Assembly: GCF_002803065.1 (NCBI RefSeq)
Contig: NZ_NNBL01000007.1
Location: 212,840 to 276,839 of the forward strand
Source: Streptomyces sp. CB01635
GTDB taxonomy: Bacteria > Actinomycetota > Actinomycetes > Streptomycetales > Streptomycetaceae
Length of the DNA stretch: 64,000 nucleotides
Direction: 5' to 3'
Positions 34,481 to 43,587 of this stretch are shown here, piece by piece. The first letter of the stretch is position 1. Every line of letters begins with the position of its first letter. Both the position numbers and the translations under genes were made by a program. The notes under the pieces were generated by a model. That model searched no databases, had not been told where the DNA came from, and saw nothing but the letters and a program-made list of their open reading frames with translations.

Positions 34481-34824
34481 ATTGTTGAACGGCGCTCCCG
34501 CCGCGTCCCCGTAGTCACAAGGGTGAAGATTCCATGGAGGAATGTGCGCCTGCCGGAGTGGTGCGCCGGTCCCCCGCGCGGGCGGTGTCTGCGCACGAGC
34601 GTCACGACCTCCGGCCGGGCGTCGAGCGCGCGTCGACGAGATGAGAAGATTGCACCCGAAAGCGCGATACGGGAAGAGCCTTTCGTAACTGACTTAACAC
34701 ATAGGCCAGTTGGTTCGGTTGTACAGGGTGACTACAGTGGTAAAGGCGCGATGAGGGACGCTCGCGCCACCGCGCTCCGGGCGCGGACTGAAGGACCGAC
34801 GGGGAACGGGGAAGGGGGCACGTC
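34481..34824. other. Leader region of the WXG/mycosin/Esx gene cluster
   Basis: These 344 bases have no supported gene. The AT-richer right half includes a candidate promoter. Nothing else was recognised. Confidence 0.45.
34710..34738 (+). promoter_or_regulatory. Candidate promoter of the WXG-like/PPE-like/mycosin cluster
   Basis: TTGGTT and TACAGT are spaced by 17 bases in an AT-richer patch, about 85 bases before the first gene of the cluster. This fits a primary-sigma (HrdB-type) promoter in outline. Confidence is limited because it is judged by eye. Confidence 0.35.
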
Positions 34825-35310
34825 ATGCTTCCTGCGGACATGGCGATGGGCGGGGTGTCGGCTGCGGCCGCCGCGAATCTGGAGGTCAGCGGTGAGCTGC
34901 TGAAGGACTTCCAGAAGCGGGTGGACGCGCTGCTGGCGGACTTCGAGGGTTCCGCCGGCAACGCGACCAAGGTGGGCTCCCAGACGATCTCCCGGGCGTC
35001 CTTCAGTGACGGCAGCGGGGCCTTCCACGAGGCCGATCACCTCTACAGCCAGTACAACCGTGTGCACGGGCATCTCACGGCGCTCTCCAAGTCGCTCAGT
35101 CTTCAGATCGAGGCGACAGGGATCGCTGTGCTGGGCGCGAAGAACGGCTTCGCCAATCTGGACGAGGACCTGAGGCATCGGTTCTGGGAGATCCAGACCC
35201 AGCTCTCGGAGCAGCAGAGCCAGCAGCGCGAAGCCGCGCAGGCCGAGAAGGACGGCAAGACCGCCCCGAAGCAGTCCGACAACACCAAGTCCACGGTGGG
35301 GTACAACTGA
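34825..35310 (+). CDS. WXG100/EspC-like helical protein
   Basis: This 161-residue, mainly helical protein has ANLEVSGELLKDFQKRVDAL followed by a helix-turn (SFSDGSGAFHEADHLY) and a long charged tail rich in Gln/Glu/Lys. The layout resembles ESX-secreted helical hairpins, although no strict WXG is present. The stop overlaps the next start as TGATG, pairing it with a Gly-rich WXG/PPE-like protein, as with PE/PPE pairs. The start is at ATG after GGGGAAGGGGGCACGTC. It opens a plus-strand cluster with mycosin 2 and two WXG100 genes. Confidence 0.75.
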   Translation: MLPADMAMGGVSAAAAANLEVSGELLKDFQKRVDALLADFEGSAGNATKVGSQTISRASFSDGSGAFHEADHLYSQYNRVHGHLTALSKSLSLQIEATGIAVLGAKNGFANLDEDLRHRFWEIQTQLSEQQSQQREAAQAEKDGKTAPKQSDNTKSTVGYN

Positions 35311-37064
35311 TGTCCGGCGACAAGCCGAAGAACCAGCCGCACCAGGCTGACCAGGCGCGAGTGCAGGACCAGAATGGCTTCACTGACATAGCCAACTCGG
35401 TCTCGCACGCGCCCAAGGGCAACTTCGTCACCGATACGTTCCGATCCGTCCTGATGGGCGTCCCGGTCGTGGGGGACGCCCTTCGGGGGCGCACGAACTT
35501 CGAGGACCACCGCCTCAACGACATGGTGGACCTGGTTCAGCGAACGAAGCCCGAGGACCTGGAGAACGCAGGTAAGGCTCTCTGGGATGCGCGTGATGCC
35601 ATCAAGGCTGCCGCCTCGGAGCTGAGCGGCCACATCGACCGCGTCCAGTGGGTGGGTGAGTCCGGAGACGCGTTCCGCACATGGGGGCGGGACCTGGTCA
35701 AGAACACGCACAAGCTGGGCGACTTCGCCGATGCAGCCGGCACTCAGATCACCGCGGCGGGCGCCGGCCTGGCGTCGGTCCGCAGCTCAATGCCGCCACG
35801 TGACACCCGGATCAACCCCAAGGGGGTCGCCGACATTCCGACGCCGGCGCGGGTCGAGACCAACCACGATTACACCGCGGCCGTGCAGGCGGAGAAGCAC
35901 CGGCAAGAGGCGATCAACCAGATGAACCGCCTGTCGTCGTTCTACGCGGTGTCGGGCGAGTTCCTGCAGGACCAGCACCCGCCGACCTTCGACACGATGC
36001 CTGATGTGGGGGTGCCGAAGCCGGCTCCCAGGCACGAAGTCTTTCACCCCGGGGTGGATACGGCGGACCGGCCGACGTCGGCGAGGCCCGAGTCAGGTAC
36101 TCCGAGTCACCATCAGGCCGACGCTTCAACAGTTCACGGTCGTACGGACGGCATCACGCCACCGGTGAACGATACTCACGACTTCACCACTCCTCCCCGC
36201 CAGCCAGTGGGTACGGAGATCGACAGCGTCGACACGCTTCCGCCGCAGACGACCACCCCGGTGACCGGAACGCCTCCGACCACCACGGGCCCCAGCGTCT
36301 CTGGGGGAGGGCAGCCACCTGGCCCCTTCGGCACCGGCTTCGTGAAGCCCATGCCCTCTGGACCCGGTGGCCGAGGTCTCGCGACGGGGAGCGGAACAAG
36401 GGCCCCGCTCACAGCTCAGGGACGGGCCGGCGGTCAAGGTGCCGTCCGGGGCCCGGGGCAGGGGACGTCGAACCCGATGGGGCGCGCTACGTCAACCGGT
36501 CAGGCCGGCACCAAGGGTGGAATGCCGGCCGGCAGACCGACCGCCACAGGCCGAGGGATCTCCGGTGGAACGCCGCGAGTCGGTGGCACGGCGGGTGGTC
36601 GGCCGACTGGCACGGGTCAGACGGGTGCGGGCCGCAGCAACGGTGTTGTGGGCGGAAGGGCTACGGCTGCTGGTGGAGCGTCTGGAAAGACCGGTCCCAA
36701 GGTTCCGCGCGGCACGGTCATCGGTGGAGAGGGCGCGGCCGGATCGCGCAATTCCACTGGAAGGACCGGTCAGCGCGGAGTCATCGGAGCGCCCAGTGCC
36801 GCCAAGGGCACCGGGGCGGGACGCAGTCTGGGTGGCAGTCCCGATGGCGTGACCGGCACCCCACAGGGACGCAACTCGGCAGCCCGGGCGGGACGGGCCG
36901 GGTTCACGAGCGGAGGCTCCGGCCTGGTGCGTGGTCCGGGAGGCAATGGATCCGCCGAGCGGGATGAGGAGGCGGGCACGCAGCGGCCCGACTATCTCGT
37001 CGAGGATGAGCAGCCCCACATGCCGGACAAGCCGCGGCGCGATGTGCCGCCGGTGATCGACTAA
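35310..37064 (+). CDS. WXG/PPE-like protein with Gly/Thr/Arg-rich C-terminal tail
   Basis: This is a 584-residue protein. The N-terminal 210 residues are helical with IDRVQWVGESGDAFRTWGRD, a W-V-G turn like WXG100/PPE proteins. From about 230 a Pro/Thr-rich linker leads to a ~250-residue tail of Gly/Arg/Thr repeats (for example GRATSTGQAGTKGGMPAGRP), ending in a charged segment QPHMPDKPRRDVPPVID. It is coupled by TGATG to the upstream helical protein and followed by mycosin 2 after 24 bases. It is likely a secreted or surface structural substrate of the T7SS; that is inferred. Confidence 0.75.
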   Translation: MSGDKPKNQPHQADQARVQDQNGFTDIANSVSHAPKGNFVTDTFRSVLMGVPVVGDALRGRTNFEDHRLNDMVDLVQRTKPEDLENAGKALWDARDAIKAAASELSGHIDRVQWVGESGDAFRTWGRDLVKNTHKLGDFADAAGTQITAAGAGLASVRSSMPPRDTRINPKGVADIPTPARVETNHDYTAAVQAEKHRQEAINQMNRLSSFYAVSGEFLQDQHPPTFDTMPDVGVPKPAPRHEVFHPGVDTADRPTSARPESGTPSHHQADASTVHGRTDGITPPVNDTHDFTTPPRQPVGTEIDSVDTLPPQTTTPVTGTPPTTTGPSVSGGGQPPGPFGTGFVKPMPSGPGGRGLATGSGTRAPLTAQGRAGGQGAVRGPGQGTSNPMGRATSTGQAGTKGGMPAGRPTATGRGISGGTPRVGGTAGGRPTGTGQTGAGRSNGVVGGRATAAGGASGKTGPKVPRGTVIGGEGAAGSRNSTGRTGQRGVIGAPSAAKGTGAGRSLGGSPDGVTGTPQGRNSAARAGRAGFTSGGSGLVRGPGGNGSAERDEEAGTQRPDYLVEDEQPHMPDKPRRDVPPVID

Positions 37065-37088
37065 GTCACGAGCGAGGACGAACGAAGC

Positions 37089-38366
37089 ATGAAGCCAGGG
37101 ACCAGCCGACGCGGGTCTGCGCTCTTCGCCGGGCGCGCCGGGAGGCGAGCGGCCGCCATGGGTGCGGCGCTCGGAGCCCTCACAGCCCTGTCCGCAGGAC
37201 TGGCTCCGAACGCGGTTGCCGGCGGCGTCCAGCCGAAGCAGTGGTATCTGGACGCAATGGATGCTGACCAGTTGTGGAAGGTCAGTACCGGCAAGGGAAT
37301 CAAGGTTGCGGTGGTGGATACGGGAGTCAATCCCGCGACCCCGTCCCTGAAGGGACAGGTACTGACGGCTGACATACCTAAGTCCGTGGCCTTCCATGCG
37401 ACGGAGGACTACTCGGGGCACGGGACCACGATTGCGGAGCTGATCGCCGGCACTGGCGCGGGGGGTGGGCTGAAAGGGCTGGCCCCTGGCTCGAAGATCG
37501 TTCCCTACCGTGTGAACCTTGCGGGCTTGAAGGGCGCTTCGGAAACCAAGAGGACGCCTGATCCGGTTCAGGCGATCAAGGCGGCAGCTGACAGCGACGC
37601 TCAGATCATCAATATGTCCTTCGGTGGAGATACGATTTCGCCCGGCGAGCAGGAAGCCATTGAGTACGCCGCTTCCAAGGGCAAGTTGATGTTCGCCGGC
37701 GTCGGAAACAACGCGCAGCAGAAGAACAGCGCGGTTGAGTATCCGGCTGCCTATCCGTACGTCGTTGGTGTGGCCGCCTCTGACAAGTCGGGATCAGTCG
37801 GGGACTTCTCGGCGCATGGCCGGGGTGTGGACCTCGCGGCACCCGGTCTTGACGTGCCTCGCTGGTGCGACACGGCATTCCGTTCGTACTGCGGTGGAGC
37901 GGAAGGAACGAGTGCGGCTTCCGCGATCGCTTCTGCCTCCGCCGCGCTCATCTGGTCGGCTCACCCCAACTGGACGGCGAATCAGGTCTCCCGCGTCCTG
38001 CTCGACACGGCGGGGCGCGACTGGCCGAAGGACGCGCCGAGCAAGTATCTCGGCTACGGGCTGATCCGGCCGTCGCGCAGCCTCTTGCACGGAGAGGGCA
38101 AGCCGGGGGCCGCCAACGTCGACCCCGTCTCCAATGAGCAGACCTCCACGGGCAGTTCCGGCACCGACGCTACCCCCTCCGCTTCCGTACCAGCCTCGTC
38201 ACAGCCCCCGAAATCCACTTCAGGTGGCGAGACCTCGGCGGCAGGATCTAGTGCGAAGTCCTCGGACGGCAATGACCAGTTGTGGATTGTCCTCGGAGCC
38301 GCTGCCGCGGTGGTGGTGATCGGGGGCGGGGCGATCGCGGTGCTGCGAACTCGGCGCTCCGGCTGA
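37089..38366 (+). CDS. Second mycosin (S8 serine protease, MycP-like)
   Basis: This is a 425-residue subtilisin-like protease. The signal peptide covers about residues 1-44. The catalytic triad is Asp77 (AVVDTGVN), His111 (GHGTTIAEL) and Ser275 (AEGTSAASA). A Ser/Thr/Gly linker precedes a C-terminal helix (LWIVLGAAAAVVVIGGGA) and basic residues, so it is membrane anchored with the protease outside. It is distinct in sequence from the eccB-linked mycosin. It lies between the PPE-like gene and the WXG100 pair and may process that set of substrates. Confidence 0.92.
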   Translation: MKPGTSRRGSALFAGRAGRRAAAMGAALGALTALSAGLAPNAVAGGVQPKQWYLDAMDADQLWKVSTGKGIKVAVVDTGVNPATPSLKGQVLTADIPKSVAFHATEDYSGHGTTIAELIAGTGAGGGLKGLAPGSKIVPYRVNLAGLKGASETKRTPDPVQAIKAAADSDAQIINMSFGGDTISPGEQEAIEYAASKGKLMFAGVGNNAQQKNSAVEYPAAYPYVVGVAASDKSGSVGDFSAHGRGVDLAAPGLDVPRWCDTAFRSYCGGAEGTSAASAIASASAALIWSAHPNWTANQVSRVLLDTAGRDWPKDAPSKYLGYGLIRPSRSLLHGEGKPGAANVDPVSNEQTSTGSSGTDATPSASVPASSQPPKSTSGGETSAAGSSAKSSDGNDQLWIVLGAAAAVVVIGGGAIAVLRTRRSG

Positions 38367-38471
38367 GCCCGCTTCATCGTTCAACGCCCGTCGAGCAGGG
38401 GGCAGATTCTTGCCCCGGCCAGACGGGAATCCAGAAAGTTCCATCAGTAACTCAGGAGAGGTAGGCCGAAC

Positions 38472-38813
38472 ATGGCGGCACAGGGGCAGCGGCTCTCAGA
38501 TCAAGAGATGATTGCGCTCGAGCGCAAGATCTCGGAGAAGTTTGACAACATCAAGTCGACGGTGCACCGCCTCCAGGGGACGATCGACAGCCTGGAAGGT
38601 AACTGGAAGGGCATCGGCGCCAACGCCTTCAATACGAAGCAGCACGAGATCAACACGTCGATGGTGAAGATCGGAAACATCCTCGTGAAGTTCCTCGACG
38701 CGATGACCGGTACTCGGAAGATCAAGGACGACTCCGAGGACCACGTGCGCCAGCAGGTCAACAAGATCAACGTGTACGACGGCGCCCCGAAGTCCACGCT
38801 CAGCGGCTACTGA
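38472..38813 (+). CDS. WXG100 family protein (Esx-like)
   Basis: This 113-residue WXG100 protein shows the helix-turn-helix hallmark NWKGIGANAF at about residue 50. A first helix is rich in basic and acidic residues (LERKISEKFDNIKSTVHRLQ) and the second ends with a Lys/Asp-rich tail. Such proteins form four-helix heterodimers and are exported by the ESX system. The start is 16 bases after AGGAGAGG-like sequence. The partner is the WXG100 gene 56 bases downstream. In Streptomyces such EsxA/EsxB pairs affect sporulation. Confidence 0.93.
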   Translation: MAAQGQRLSDQEMIALERKISEKFDNIKSTVHRLQGTIDSLEGNWKGIGANAFNTKQHEINTSMVKIGNILVKFLDAMTGTRKIKDDSEDHVRQQVNKINVYDGAPKSTLSGY

Positions 38814-38869
38814 GCGAGTCGGCCACGCATCAGTAGTAGGTCTGAACCCCAGGGGAGATGGAGTAGATC

Positions 38870-39169
38870 ATGGGCATGAACCACGACGAGATGATCGTCA
38901 AGTACGGCGCTCTCGACACCGCGGCCACCGAAATCGGAAACATGGCCAAGCAGCTCGACGCCGACCTGCAGGAGATCAAGACCCTGGTGGCGGGCACGGT
39001 CGCGTACTGGGAGGGTGAGACCCAGGATACGTACGGTACCCAGCAGAAGGAGTGGGACGACGAGGCCCGCGACATCCACGAGGCTCTCAAGGCCATCGGT
39101 CACGTAGTGCACCTGGCCGGCGGTGACTACATGGGTGGCGACAAGAAGGCTGCCAGCTTCTTCCTGTAG
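38870..39169 (+). CDS. WXG100 family protein (Esx-like), partner
   Basis: This is a 99-residue WXG100 protein. The WXG turn is YWEGETQDTY (about residue 48), between helices ATEIGNMAKQLDADLQEI and DDEARDIHEALKAIGHVV. The C-terminal tail GGDYMGGDKKAASFFL is typical of an exported partner. It is cotranscribed with the preceding WXG100 gene and ends at a strong terminator. The two products are expected to form the exported EsxA/EsxB-type heterodimer; which is A and which is B is not decided here. Confidence 0.93.
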   Translation: MGMNHDEMIVKYGALDTAATEIGNMAKQLDADLQEIKTLVAGTVAYWEGETQDTYGTQQKEWDDEARDIHEALKAIGHVVHLAGGDYMGGDKKAASFFL

Positions 39170-39188
39170 AACGAAGAGGACAGGATCC

Positions 39189-39219
39189 GGGGTGGGCGCG
39201 CGCGGGAGGCGCCCACCCC
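39189..39219 (+). terminator. Terminator after the WXG100 pair
   Basis: Perfect 11-base arms GGGGTGGGCGC and GCGCCCACCCC flank a 9-base loop, 20 bases after the second WXG100 stop. Confidence 0.88.
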
Positions 39220-39311
39220 GTCGCTGTGCCTGCGCACGGCATGAATTCCAGTAACTGGGCAACGAACCAGGCTATTTGGTGCCCTCGCTTTCACTGATCA
39301 GGAAGACGAAC

Positions 39312-40775
39312 ATGAGTTTCGGACCACCGCCATCACCATTCACGCAATCGCAGCGCGCAGCAGAGGAGCGCCGTAGTCGCCGCGTGAGGGCGTGGGCCTG
39401 TGCGGTGCTGGCCCTGGTGGCGGTGGCCGGTGCAGGCGGCTGGTTTTTGATTGCGGGGTCGCCGGACGGCGGCGACCCTGGAATGGGGAACAAGGCGGCA
39501 GCTGTTCAGCAGGCTCCTGACGACATCCGGGAGACCGTGGAGAAGCGCCCCCGTGGTACGGCCGGTCATCTGGTGGCGTCGATGCAGGACCGAGTCGAGC
39601 CGAATCAGGACCAAGAGACGCCGGGAACCTGGGCGAGAGACAAGGTACTGGTCAAGGGCAACAACGATGCCCTCGAAGCAGTCGACATCGATTCGGGTGA
39701 CGAGGCGTGGAGACACGACCTCACCGGTTCCATCTGCGCCTGGACGCAGCACGTTACCGTCGACGGCCGCACGGCCATCGCATTCAAGGACAAAGAGAAA
39801 GACGGCGCCTGTAATCAGCTGGCGCTCTTCGATCTCGATTCAGGAAAGAAGCTTTGGCAAGTAGTCATTCCCTGGAAAGAATCCGCCTTGGGGAATTTCC
39901 CGGATGTGACAATGGCGAAGGGGGTGGTGTCATCGGCTTGGGCTCGCGGATCCGCCGGCTACGACATGAAGTCCGGGAAACGGCTCTGGGAGCGGAAGGG
40001 AATCGCCAACTGCCGCGAAGGTGGGTTCGCCGGAGGTAAGGCTCTGCTGCTGCGGCTTGATTGCACGACCTCGGATTACGAGCCGACAACCAAAATCGCA
40101 AAGCTCGATCCGCGCTCAGGTAAGGAGAAGTGGAGGTATGACGTAGCCGAAAGTGTCGGGCTCGTATTCATTATCTCTTCCGAACCTGCTGTTCTTGCAG
40201 TCGCCGCAGGTGAGGATGATATTTCTGACCTGATCTCACTCGATGAGAGAGGGAAGTATCGGGCAACTGTTCGCTTGGACGGTGGCCACTACGAGGTAGA
40301 TTGTGATAGTGGCGTCACTTACTCGGCTGTCGATGACTGCAGTGACATTGTTGTTGGGGGAGGCCAAGTATTCATCACCAGTGGTGAAGACGTCGATGGG
40401 TCCAATCATCGATCGAACCGGATCGTTTCTTTCGATCTCGGTACCGGAAAGCCGGTTGTGAAGTTTGAGGCAGGTCCGGATCAGATGATCCATCCCGTGC
40501 GGATGAGCGGTGGCCAGCTTCTGGCGTTCAGGGACGGTACCGATAACTATGCTCCTTTCTCGCTGGTGAGTCTCGATCCGCGCACGGGAAAAGAAAAAGT
40601 GTTCTTCTACTTTACGGTTCTCAATGAGGCCGTGTCGCTGACGTACACGAAATTCAGCGACGTAGTTGTTGAGAACGGGCGGATCTTCTTCGGCAGCAAC
40701 ATGGTGCGAGGCGAATCAATCAAGGGAAAGCCGGTGCCCGAGTGGCTGGCCTTTGGGGTGGGCAGCGCTGGTTGA
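39312..40775 (+). CDS. Membrane-anchored PQQ-type beta-propeller protein
   Basis: This is a 487-residue protein. A basic N-terminus is followed by one helix (about 31-50, RAWACAVLALVAVAGAGGWF). The rest is an extracellular beta-propeller with repeated PQQ-like blades: AVDIDSGDEAWRHDL, LFDLDSGKKLWQV, KLDPRSGKEKWRYDV and SLDPRTGKEKVFF. PQQ propellers of this kind in actinobacteria serve as scaffolds or sensors rather than enzymes. The second half uses many A/T-ending codons, unlike its neighbours, which suggests transfer or relaxed selection. The ATG follows GGAAGACGAAC. The kinase-PQQ pseudogene downstream carries a related propeller. Confidence 0.82.
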   Translation: MSFGPPPSPFTQSQRAAEERRSRRVRAWACAVLALVAVAGAGGWFLIAGSPDGGDPGMGNKAAAVQQAPDDIRETVEKRPRGTAGHLVASMQDRVEPNQDQETPGTWARDKVLVKGNNDALEAVDIDSGDEAWRHDLTGSICAWTQHVTVDGRTAIAFKDKEKDGACNQLALFDLDSGKKLWQVVIPWKESALGNFPDVTMAKGVVSSAWARGSAGYDMKSGKRLWERKGIANCREGGFAGGKALLLRLDCTTSDYEPTTKIAKLDPRSGKEKWRYDVAESVGLVFIISSEPAVLAVAAGEDDISDLISLDERGKYRATVRLDGGHYEVDCDSGVTYSAVDDCSDIVVGGGQVFITSGEDVDGSNHRSNRIVSFDLGTGKPVVKFEAGPDQMIHPVRMSGGQLLAFRDGTDNYAPFSLVSLDPRTGKEKVFFYFTVLNEAVSLTYTKFSDVVVENGRIFFGSNMVRGESIKGKPVPEWLAFGVGSAG

Positions 40776-40842
40776 TCAGCGAGGTTTCATAGGCCCACAA
40801 GTAGGCCCGCCGGACAACGGAATGGGTGGGGGACAATCGCGT

Positions 40843-41790
40843 ATGCGTACGCCAGGTGCGGTGGCCACGGGAGTGCGCATCGGCCCGTACGCCCCCATCA
40901 CGCGCCTCGACGACCGCACATCCCGTTCCCCCGTTCCCGAGCACCGCTACATCGCCCGCACCCCCGACGGCGACCGCACCGTCCTGGTGAGTGTGCCGCT
41001 TCCCGGTACCGACCCGCAGCGCTACATGACAGAGGCCGACGCCTCCCGGTACCTCCTCGGGCCCTGGGCATCACCGGCCACCGAACTTGCCGCACCCGGC
41101 GATTCCCCCTGGCACGCCCGCCCCTACCTGCCCGCTCTCCCGCTCCCCACAGCCCTCGCCGTTCACGGCGGTCCTCTCCCCGAGCACACCGTCCGCGCCC
41201 TCGGTGCCGCCCTCGCCGAGACGCTCGTCGTCGCGCACGGGCAGAACCTCACGCACGCCGGTGTCTCCCCGGCCGCCGTACTGCTCGCCGCCGACGGGCC
41301 CCGCCTCACCTGCTTCGGCGCGGTGCGCGCCGCCGCACCGGACGGGACCTCGCGCTCCGGGCTGCCCGGGCTCGACCCCGGCAGCTTCCCGCCCGAGCAG
41401 GCGGCCGGCGGCCGACCGCGACCGCTGGGCGATGTCTACGCGTTGGGCGCGACCCTCGCCTACGCGGCCGCCGGGCACACCGCGCCCGAGCGGGATGAGC
41501 TGCCGTCGTCTCTACGCTCCCTCGTTGGGCGGTGCCTCTCCAGAGACCCGGGAGCGCGCCCCCAGCTCGCCGAACTGCTCGACGAGTTCGCTCCCGAGAC
41601 CGCCGCGGGCCCCTCCGGATTCCAGGCCGCGAGCCGCGCCACCGCCCTGTTCGCCCCCGGCTGGCTCCCCGCCCGCGTCATCGCGGCGATCGTGCACCAG
41701 TCGGCGGCCGTCCTCGCCGCCGAGATCGTGCCGCCGGAGCGCCCGGCGTGGGCGCCGCCTCTCCCCGTCTCCGCCCACCGCCAGGACTGA
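40843..41790 (+). CDS. Serine/threonine pseudokinase
   Basis: This 315-residue protein has a protein-kinase fold whose catalytic residues are lost. The beta-3 strand reads RTVLVSVPLP without the ATP-binding lysine. The HRD loop position reads NLTHAGVSPAAVLL and the DFG position reads TCFGAVRAA. The C-lobe motif LGDVYALGATLAYAAAGH and the conserved arginine segment LSRDPGARPQLAELL are kept, which supports the kinase relationship. I chose the ATG behind GGTGGGGGA. It lies 7 bases before a kinase-PQQ pseudogene; the two may once have worked as a pair. Confidence 0.8.
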   Translation: MRTPGAVATGVRIGPYAPITRLDDRTSRSPVPEHRYIARTPDGDRTVLVSVPLPGTDPQRYMTEADASRYLLGPWASPATELAAPGDSPWHARPYLPALPLPTALAVHGGPLPEHTVRALGAALAETLVVAHGQNLTHAGVSPAAVLLAADGPRLTCFGAVRAAAPDGTSRSGLPGLDPGSFPPEQAAGGRPRPLGDVYALGATLAYAAAGHTAPERDELPSSLRSLVGRCLSRDPGARPQLAELLDEFAPETAAGPSGFQAASRATALFAPGWLPARVIAAIVHQSAAVLAAEIVPPERPAWAPPLPVSAHRQD

Positions 41791-41797
41791 CGCACCC

Positions 41798-43496
41798 ATG
41801 CCTTCGCCCCTCACCCACGACGACCCTGCCGCGTTCGGCGCGTACCGGCTCATCGCACGGCTCGGCAGCGGCGGAATGGGCACCGTGTACCTGGCCCGCT
41901 CGGCGGGCGGCCGCACCGTCGCCGTGAAGACGATGCACGCCCGGATCGCCTCCGACCACGCCTTCCGGACGAGGTTCCGGCTGGAGGCGGACGCGGCCCG
42001 GGTCATCGGCGGGCAGTTCGGTGCCGCGGTCGTGGACGCCGACCCGCTCGCCGAGACTCCGTGGCTCGCCACCGAGTACGTACTGGGGCCGCCACTCGAC
42101 GAGGCGGTCGAATCGGCGGGCCCCATGCCGGAGGCATCCGTACGGGTCCTGGGAGCGGCGCTTTGCACCGCGCTCGGCCAGCTCCACCGGTCCGACGTCG
42201 TCCACCGGGACCTCAAGCCGTCGAACATCATGGTCACCGCGTACGGGCCCAAGGCCATCGACTTCGGGATCGCCCGGGCCATCGGCGACGACCGGCTCAC
42301 GAGCACCGGAGCCGCGGTCGGCACACCGGCGTTCATGTCCCCGGAGCAGGCGACCGGGCAGGAACACACGCCGGGGGACCGCGTGGTGGCTGGGCAGGGA
42401 GTCGGAAAAGGCGAAGGAGGCAAGCGCCTTCGACATTCCTCCTGCAGCGAGGAAGCCTCAGGCGCGGGTGCTGACGGCTGACGCCGGCGACTACATCGTG
42501 GGCGAATCCTCGAAGGAATTGTGGGGACCTCAGCCGGTGGCGTCCCCTGACGGTCCGGGGATCCTGCCCGTTCGGGACGTGGTCGTCCTCGCGGCAGTGA
42601 GCGGCGGCCTCACCGCACGGAACGTCGTGGACGGGAAGCATCGCTGGTCCGCCCCCGACATCCGGATGAGCTGTCGCTATCTCTCCCTCTCCGACCGGCT
42701 CGTCGCGGCCGCCGACTGGGACGGCATCCTGCGTACCTTCGTGGCGTCCACGGGCGAGCCCAAGTGGACCGCCGACGTCGACGCCGAGGTGTTGCTGGCG
42801 GCGGACGGCGATGCGGTCTATGTGGTGACGAAGGATCGCAGGCTGCGCAGCGTTGGCCGTTCCGACGCCAGGATTCGGTGGACCGTGCGGATTCCCACGG
42901 AACTCGGCACGCCGATCGAGGCGCGCGGCGCCATCGCCCGGGGGCGATTGGTGGTGGCAACTCCCAAGGGCCACGTGATTGCCGTGGCGACGGACGACGG
43001 GCGCCAAGTGTGGGATCTGGAGGGCCAGTCGGAGAGCATGATCAAGCCGGTCGTCGACGCTGACACCGTGTACCTGCACGGCAGGGAGCTGTCCGCATTC
43101 AGGATCAGCGACGGTGAGAAGCGGTGGTCCGCCAAGAGTGTCGACGAGGCGGAGTACGGGGCGGAGGCGTGGGGCCCGGCGACCGTCCACAACGGCGTTG
43201 TCTATGCCACCTCGGGTGGCGGCTCGCCGACGGGGCTGAGCTCCCGTGACGGCAGCGAGGCCTGGTCAACAACCAGCGTGGGTGACGTGAACAGCCCGTT
43301 GGTGGTCCAGGGAAGCGGTGTGTGGACGTTCTGTGTCACGGACACGCGCACGATGAGACTGGCGGGCGGGGAGGAGGAGTGGGTGTACGACCTCCCCGAC
43401 AGCCTCAGGCCGGCCAAGCAGAAGGTTTTCGCGGGTGACGGCAACCGAGTCTTCGTCAGCATCGATGGCAGGGTGTGCGCGTTGCCGGTTTTCTGA
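41798..43496 (+). pseudogene. Ser/Thr kinase-PQQ propeller gene, broken by a C-lobe deletion and frameshift
   Basis: The first 193 codons encode a proper kinase N-lobe and catalytic loop: GSGGMGTVY, VAVKTMHARI (Lys44), HRDLKPSN (Asp138), DFGIARA (Asp155) and GTPAFMSPEQATGQEHTPG. The sequence then breaks near 42376: the expected SDVFSLG and the rest of the C-lobe are absent. The frame reads ~35 unrelated codons to TGA at 42479. A PQQ propeller continues in another frame from about 42390 to the end, with blades such as NVVDGKHRWSAPD and ISDGEKRWSAK. The propeller part could be made separately from a GTG at 42468. The most likely history is an out-of-frame internal deletion. Confidence 0.78.
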
Positions 43497-43587
43497 CCTT
43501 GAAATGCGCCGCCACGTGCATCCGGACGGTCGACGAATGCCCGATGCGCTCGGAGACCAGCCGGGCTCAACCGGCTGACGCCCTGCC

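Noticed and set aside
34523..34903. 126-residue frame across the leader of the WXG-like gene
   Set aside because: It has no codon bias or motif and overlaps the candidate promoter and the next gene's start.
43558..43577. Short inverted repeat CAGCCGG/CCGGCTG as terminator of the kinase-PQQ pseudogene
   Set aside because: The stem is only seven bases, and such repeats arise often by chance at this GC content.
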